This document shows positions 60,957 through 64,000 of a stretch of 64,000 nucleotides of DNA, piece by piece. Within the stretch, counting starts at the first letter, position 1, and the number at the start of each line of letters is the position of its first letter. The position numbers and the translations under genes were made by a program. A model generated the notes under the pieces. It was not told the DNA's origin. It did not search any database and saw only the letters and a program-made list of their open reading frames with translations. The DNA is from Varroa destructor (lineage: Eukaryota > Arthropoda > Arachnida > Mesostigmata > Varroidae), in NCBI RefSeq assembly GCF_002443255.2, contig NW_019211456.1, positions 12,360,229 through 12,424,228 on the forward strand, written 5' to 3'.

Positions 60957-63900
60957 GTAAGGCCCTATCGTCATTCATTCAAATATGTAATTTCGTTTTC
61001 AAAGCACGCTTGGTTAACGCTTATTTTTTGATTACATGATTGTTATATATATATATCCAACGGGATTGGCATTTCATAAATATATATAATGATTAATATA
61101 TTTAGCCGCTGCAGTGCCAAAAAGTGGCAATGCAACAGTTATCGCTACGTACCGTACAATGCACATAACGGCTAGTCAAATTAGTAGTTGCTTGTGGGTT
61201 GCCATGGCGTTCCTTAGGTCAGTTGAAAAAACTTCAGGTAAGTCTAGTTAGACCCACTCCGATTAAACTTTTGTCGGTGGCAAGTGGCTAAATCCAAAAA
61301 GAGATGATTTGGAATAGATTTTTTAATTTTAAAAAAATCCTGACTAGTTTGCAGGGCAAATGGCTTGTACTGTACCTGTCGTTTTGCGCTGTATCAATTA
61401 GTATTTATAGTGACCGAAATATCACAGTGCGACAAAGCGTTCTCTGCTAATGCCGATGGAATTCGTTGAATTTATTGCGTGTTTACTCTGCCCTTATTAT
61501 CACCCCTCTTTCAGCATAACCGAACTTCCAATTCTTCCTCCGTGTTTGAAGTTGCTTGCCATGGCGGAATCTACTATATATTCTACTGAGACACGTTAAC
61601 TGAGGTCTAATTCCCGTACGTAAAGTTTGACAGAAAAAGCGTAACAGTATTGACAACAAGTAGCAGATCAAATGACTGAGCAATTCTACGGTAATTATAA
61701 TCATTGAGTAATTATAGTATGTTAAAAGAAGTAACAGCTAAGCTCTGTAACTTCAATCTTTGCAAATGAGCGTTGGCATTTTATGCACTTGATCCTAGGA
61801 CTCTCGAACTCACCAAATTCAACGTCACAAGTCATGTTTTGTTACTTCTTATATTTAACATGTTATTGAGGATACTTATCCAGTTCTATTAGGATGTGTT
61901 CTGCTCACATTTTTTGTTCAAGTTAACTTATTCTTAAGCCAAATCGTTTTAGACGAAGTGGCACTTTATTATTACGAGAAAATATTTCAAAAAAAACAAC
62001 AAAAATAATACAAATAAAACAAAATGATTACGTGTCTGACAAGACACGCCTAAAACTAGCGCCGGTGAATCACTACAGAACCTTACATAAAGCTTTTACC
62101 AACTTCTCTCCGTAGCGTTAAGCAAATTGTGGATTGCACGCATGAATGATGGTATACGTGGTCAGCTTCACGCAATGCTTATATGACAATTGTCACATGC
62201 TTCTGCAGTGTATAGTGCTATTACCTCGAACTAGCTGAAGTATTTCACAATGACGAACGTACAATAGTCATTGTTCGCTATAAGCATATTACTTACATAG
62301 AGATAGATTTGATCGTTAAAACAGGCGGGAACTCTATGGGGCGTGCCTCTTTCATGAGGCTAATAAAGATGACTTCAGGGGGTGAAGCGACGTCCGAACA
62401 TACTCTTAGAGTTACCGTGATTTACTCAGCTGACATAGTCGGCAGGCTGTTTGAGAGCGGTTGAAACATGCGTGGAGTAAAAACATTAAGTCGGATGGTG
62501 GTCGCTTATATTCAATGAAAGCGAGACTACGTGCTCGTGAGGTCGTTCGTGCAGGCGTGCACGTTTTGAAAAATTAGCTCCTTTTTAGAATACAATAAGT
62601 TCGCTTAGTGCTCGTGTAAAAGCCCGGTATTAAGCTTTAAGTGGTTATAATGCAGCTGTCAATGACTGTTACCCAAAAGAAAATAAGAATATAGCCCTGT
62701 AGGCACTTCAGTTTAGCTTCGTCCAGAGTTTCTTTCAGTACAACATCGGTAGCTGTATATTATACATGATGCCCGCAAACATATACGAAGGATGCTTTGT
62801 AACGAAAAAAGAAATAGACTTATTACTAGAGTTAGAGATAATGATGCACCGATGTGAGGGCAATATTTCTTCGATGTTGGGCCATTCTGGGTGGTAGTTG
62901 TAAGGGTTTACGGCAGAGAGAAGTGACAAGTTCTGAAAAAATTAAGGATTAAATATGATTAGCAGCTAAAATATGTTGGCTACGCCTAGGGCCTGGGATA
63001 GCGTCGTTCCGGCGTCAGTGTTTCAATTGTGACGACTAAGATAAACCGTAAACGGTGCGATGGACACGAGCGAGCAGCGATTTGGAATTACCACAGATCC
63101 CTCTTGCTGTCCAGTGACCACTGGAGAGATTGATTCATCCGATTAACATTAAGTTACGCTGTAACTATGTATCTATATCATGCACTCGAAAAGTTAGCAA
63201 CTAATTGCGTTCATCAGAGGAAGAGGATATTGCTACATATCCTCTTCTGCGACGACTGTTTATAGTATGGTTGTCATATAGTAATATAACTCACGTTCAG
63301 GCTGCTGCTTTGTCGTGGTCGTTTTTGTTATCATAAAGCAGATGCACATTTACCTGAGAAACTTAAAACTATTTAATTTTGAACTAGTTAAAAGTGCAAA
63401 AATGCGTGCGTCAGAGAATCTTAAGTGACGATACGTAAGACTGAGTAAATGACTCTTTTAGTATGCTTCATAATTTGAAACAGAGGCAGCGGCTCGTCGT
63501 TAGAATGGGACCCTTTACGAGGTAAGGATTGCACGATGAAAAGTAACTTACCATGTACCTATTGCAGGATAGCTGCTAGTTGATCATGGGTCTTTGGGTA
63601 CTCGTTACATAGCTTCGCCCCAGTCTCAAAGAAATATCAAACATTATGTTGTGGAGGGCACTACAGCGGTCACTTTTGAATAAAGCGTGTCATTTCGACT
63701 CACAGTTTCTAAAGTAATTTTATTTTCCTCCTGGGATATTCAGTGTAATTTCTGCACATTGTGGTACGGTACGCCGTCAGATCGTCGAAGTCCTCAGTAG
63801 CTGACAATGGAGTTTTCGAATGAAGGTTATTACTGTTCAAAATTTTTTTTTACGTGAACCTCTGTGTTGACTGGTCCTTATGGGTTTGAGTACTCTGTTC

Positions 63901-64000
63901 GCCCAAAACGAAATTGCACGTTGATTATAAACACTGTCGCGGAACATGACGAGGAAACCTCCCAAAGAAAAAATCTAATTTAGGCTCTTGGCGAGCTCAG
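60957..64000. other. Intron 3 of the B4GAT1-like gene, running off the window
   Basis: The donor is GTCCG|GTAAGG after exon 3. No continuation of the GT49 domain is found before the window ends. One possible minus-strand exon (62827-62932) is listed separately. Confidence 0.6.
62827..62932 (-). CDS. Possible internal exon of an unidentified minus-strand gene
   Basis: On the minus strand a T-rich acceptor (TTTTTCAG) precedes a 106-bp open segment with protein-like composition (including NPYNYHPEWPNIEEI), followed by a possible donor (TCTA|GTAATA). The frame stays open beyond the donor. I cannot name a family or find partner exons. It may be a chance frame. Confidence 0.2.

Overview
This is eukaryotic nuclear DNA, about 40% GC by eye. 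It is dominated by long introns and intergenic spacer, with GT/AG introns, many (AT)n microsatellites and two runs of Ns (100 N at 3545-3644, 25 N at 16752-16776). Three protein-coding genes can be assembled exon by exon with consistent splice phases. The gene content (a Mei-P26-type TRIM-NHL protein, an ERdj4/DNAJB9 co-chaperone and a GT49 glucuronyltransferase) suggests an arthropod. A mite or other chelicerate is my guess, but nothing in the window proves it.

Layout. 1-8882 is upstream spacer or 5' untranslated/intron sequence holding an N gap, a 34-bp palindrome, a very strong hairpin and a 37-bp tandem repeat. 9199-16622 (+) is a complete seven-exon CDS for a 1500-residue RING, B-box 1, B-box 2, coiled-coil and NHL protein, best matched to Mei-P26. 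From 128 bp past its stop codon lies a roughly 2-kb array: first a C-N-N-A tetranucleotide array, then about 52 copies of a 20-bp unit arranged in variant blocks. 18770-36056 is over 17 kb with no recognisable gene and many AT microsatellites. 36057-38417 (-) is a complete four-exon, 222-residue DNAJB9/ERdj4 gene with two TGACGTA motifs just upstream of the start codon. 41854-60956 (+) holds the first three coding exons of a Golgi type II membrane glycosyltransferase (B4GAT1-like, GT49). Its introns are 10.3 and 8.1 kb, and the rest of the gene lies beyond the window.

The three genes do not form a pathway. DNAJB9 (ER quality control) and the GT49 enzyme (Golgi glycosylation) are divergently arranged with 3.4 kb between start codons, and both serve the secretory pathway. 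Mei-P26 is a cytoplasmic post-transcriptional regulator. I found no convincing tRNA, rRNA, CRISPR array or intact transposon. The most unusual structures are the compound repeat array behind mei-P26, the 17-bp-stem hairpin at 6612 and the paired ATF/XBP1-like sites at DNAJB9.
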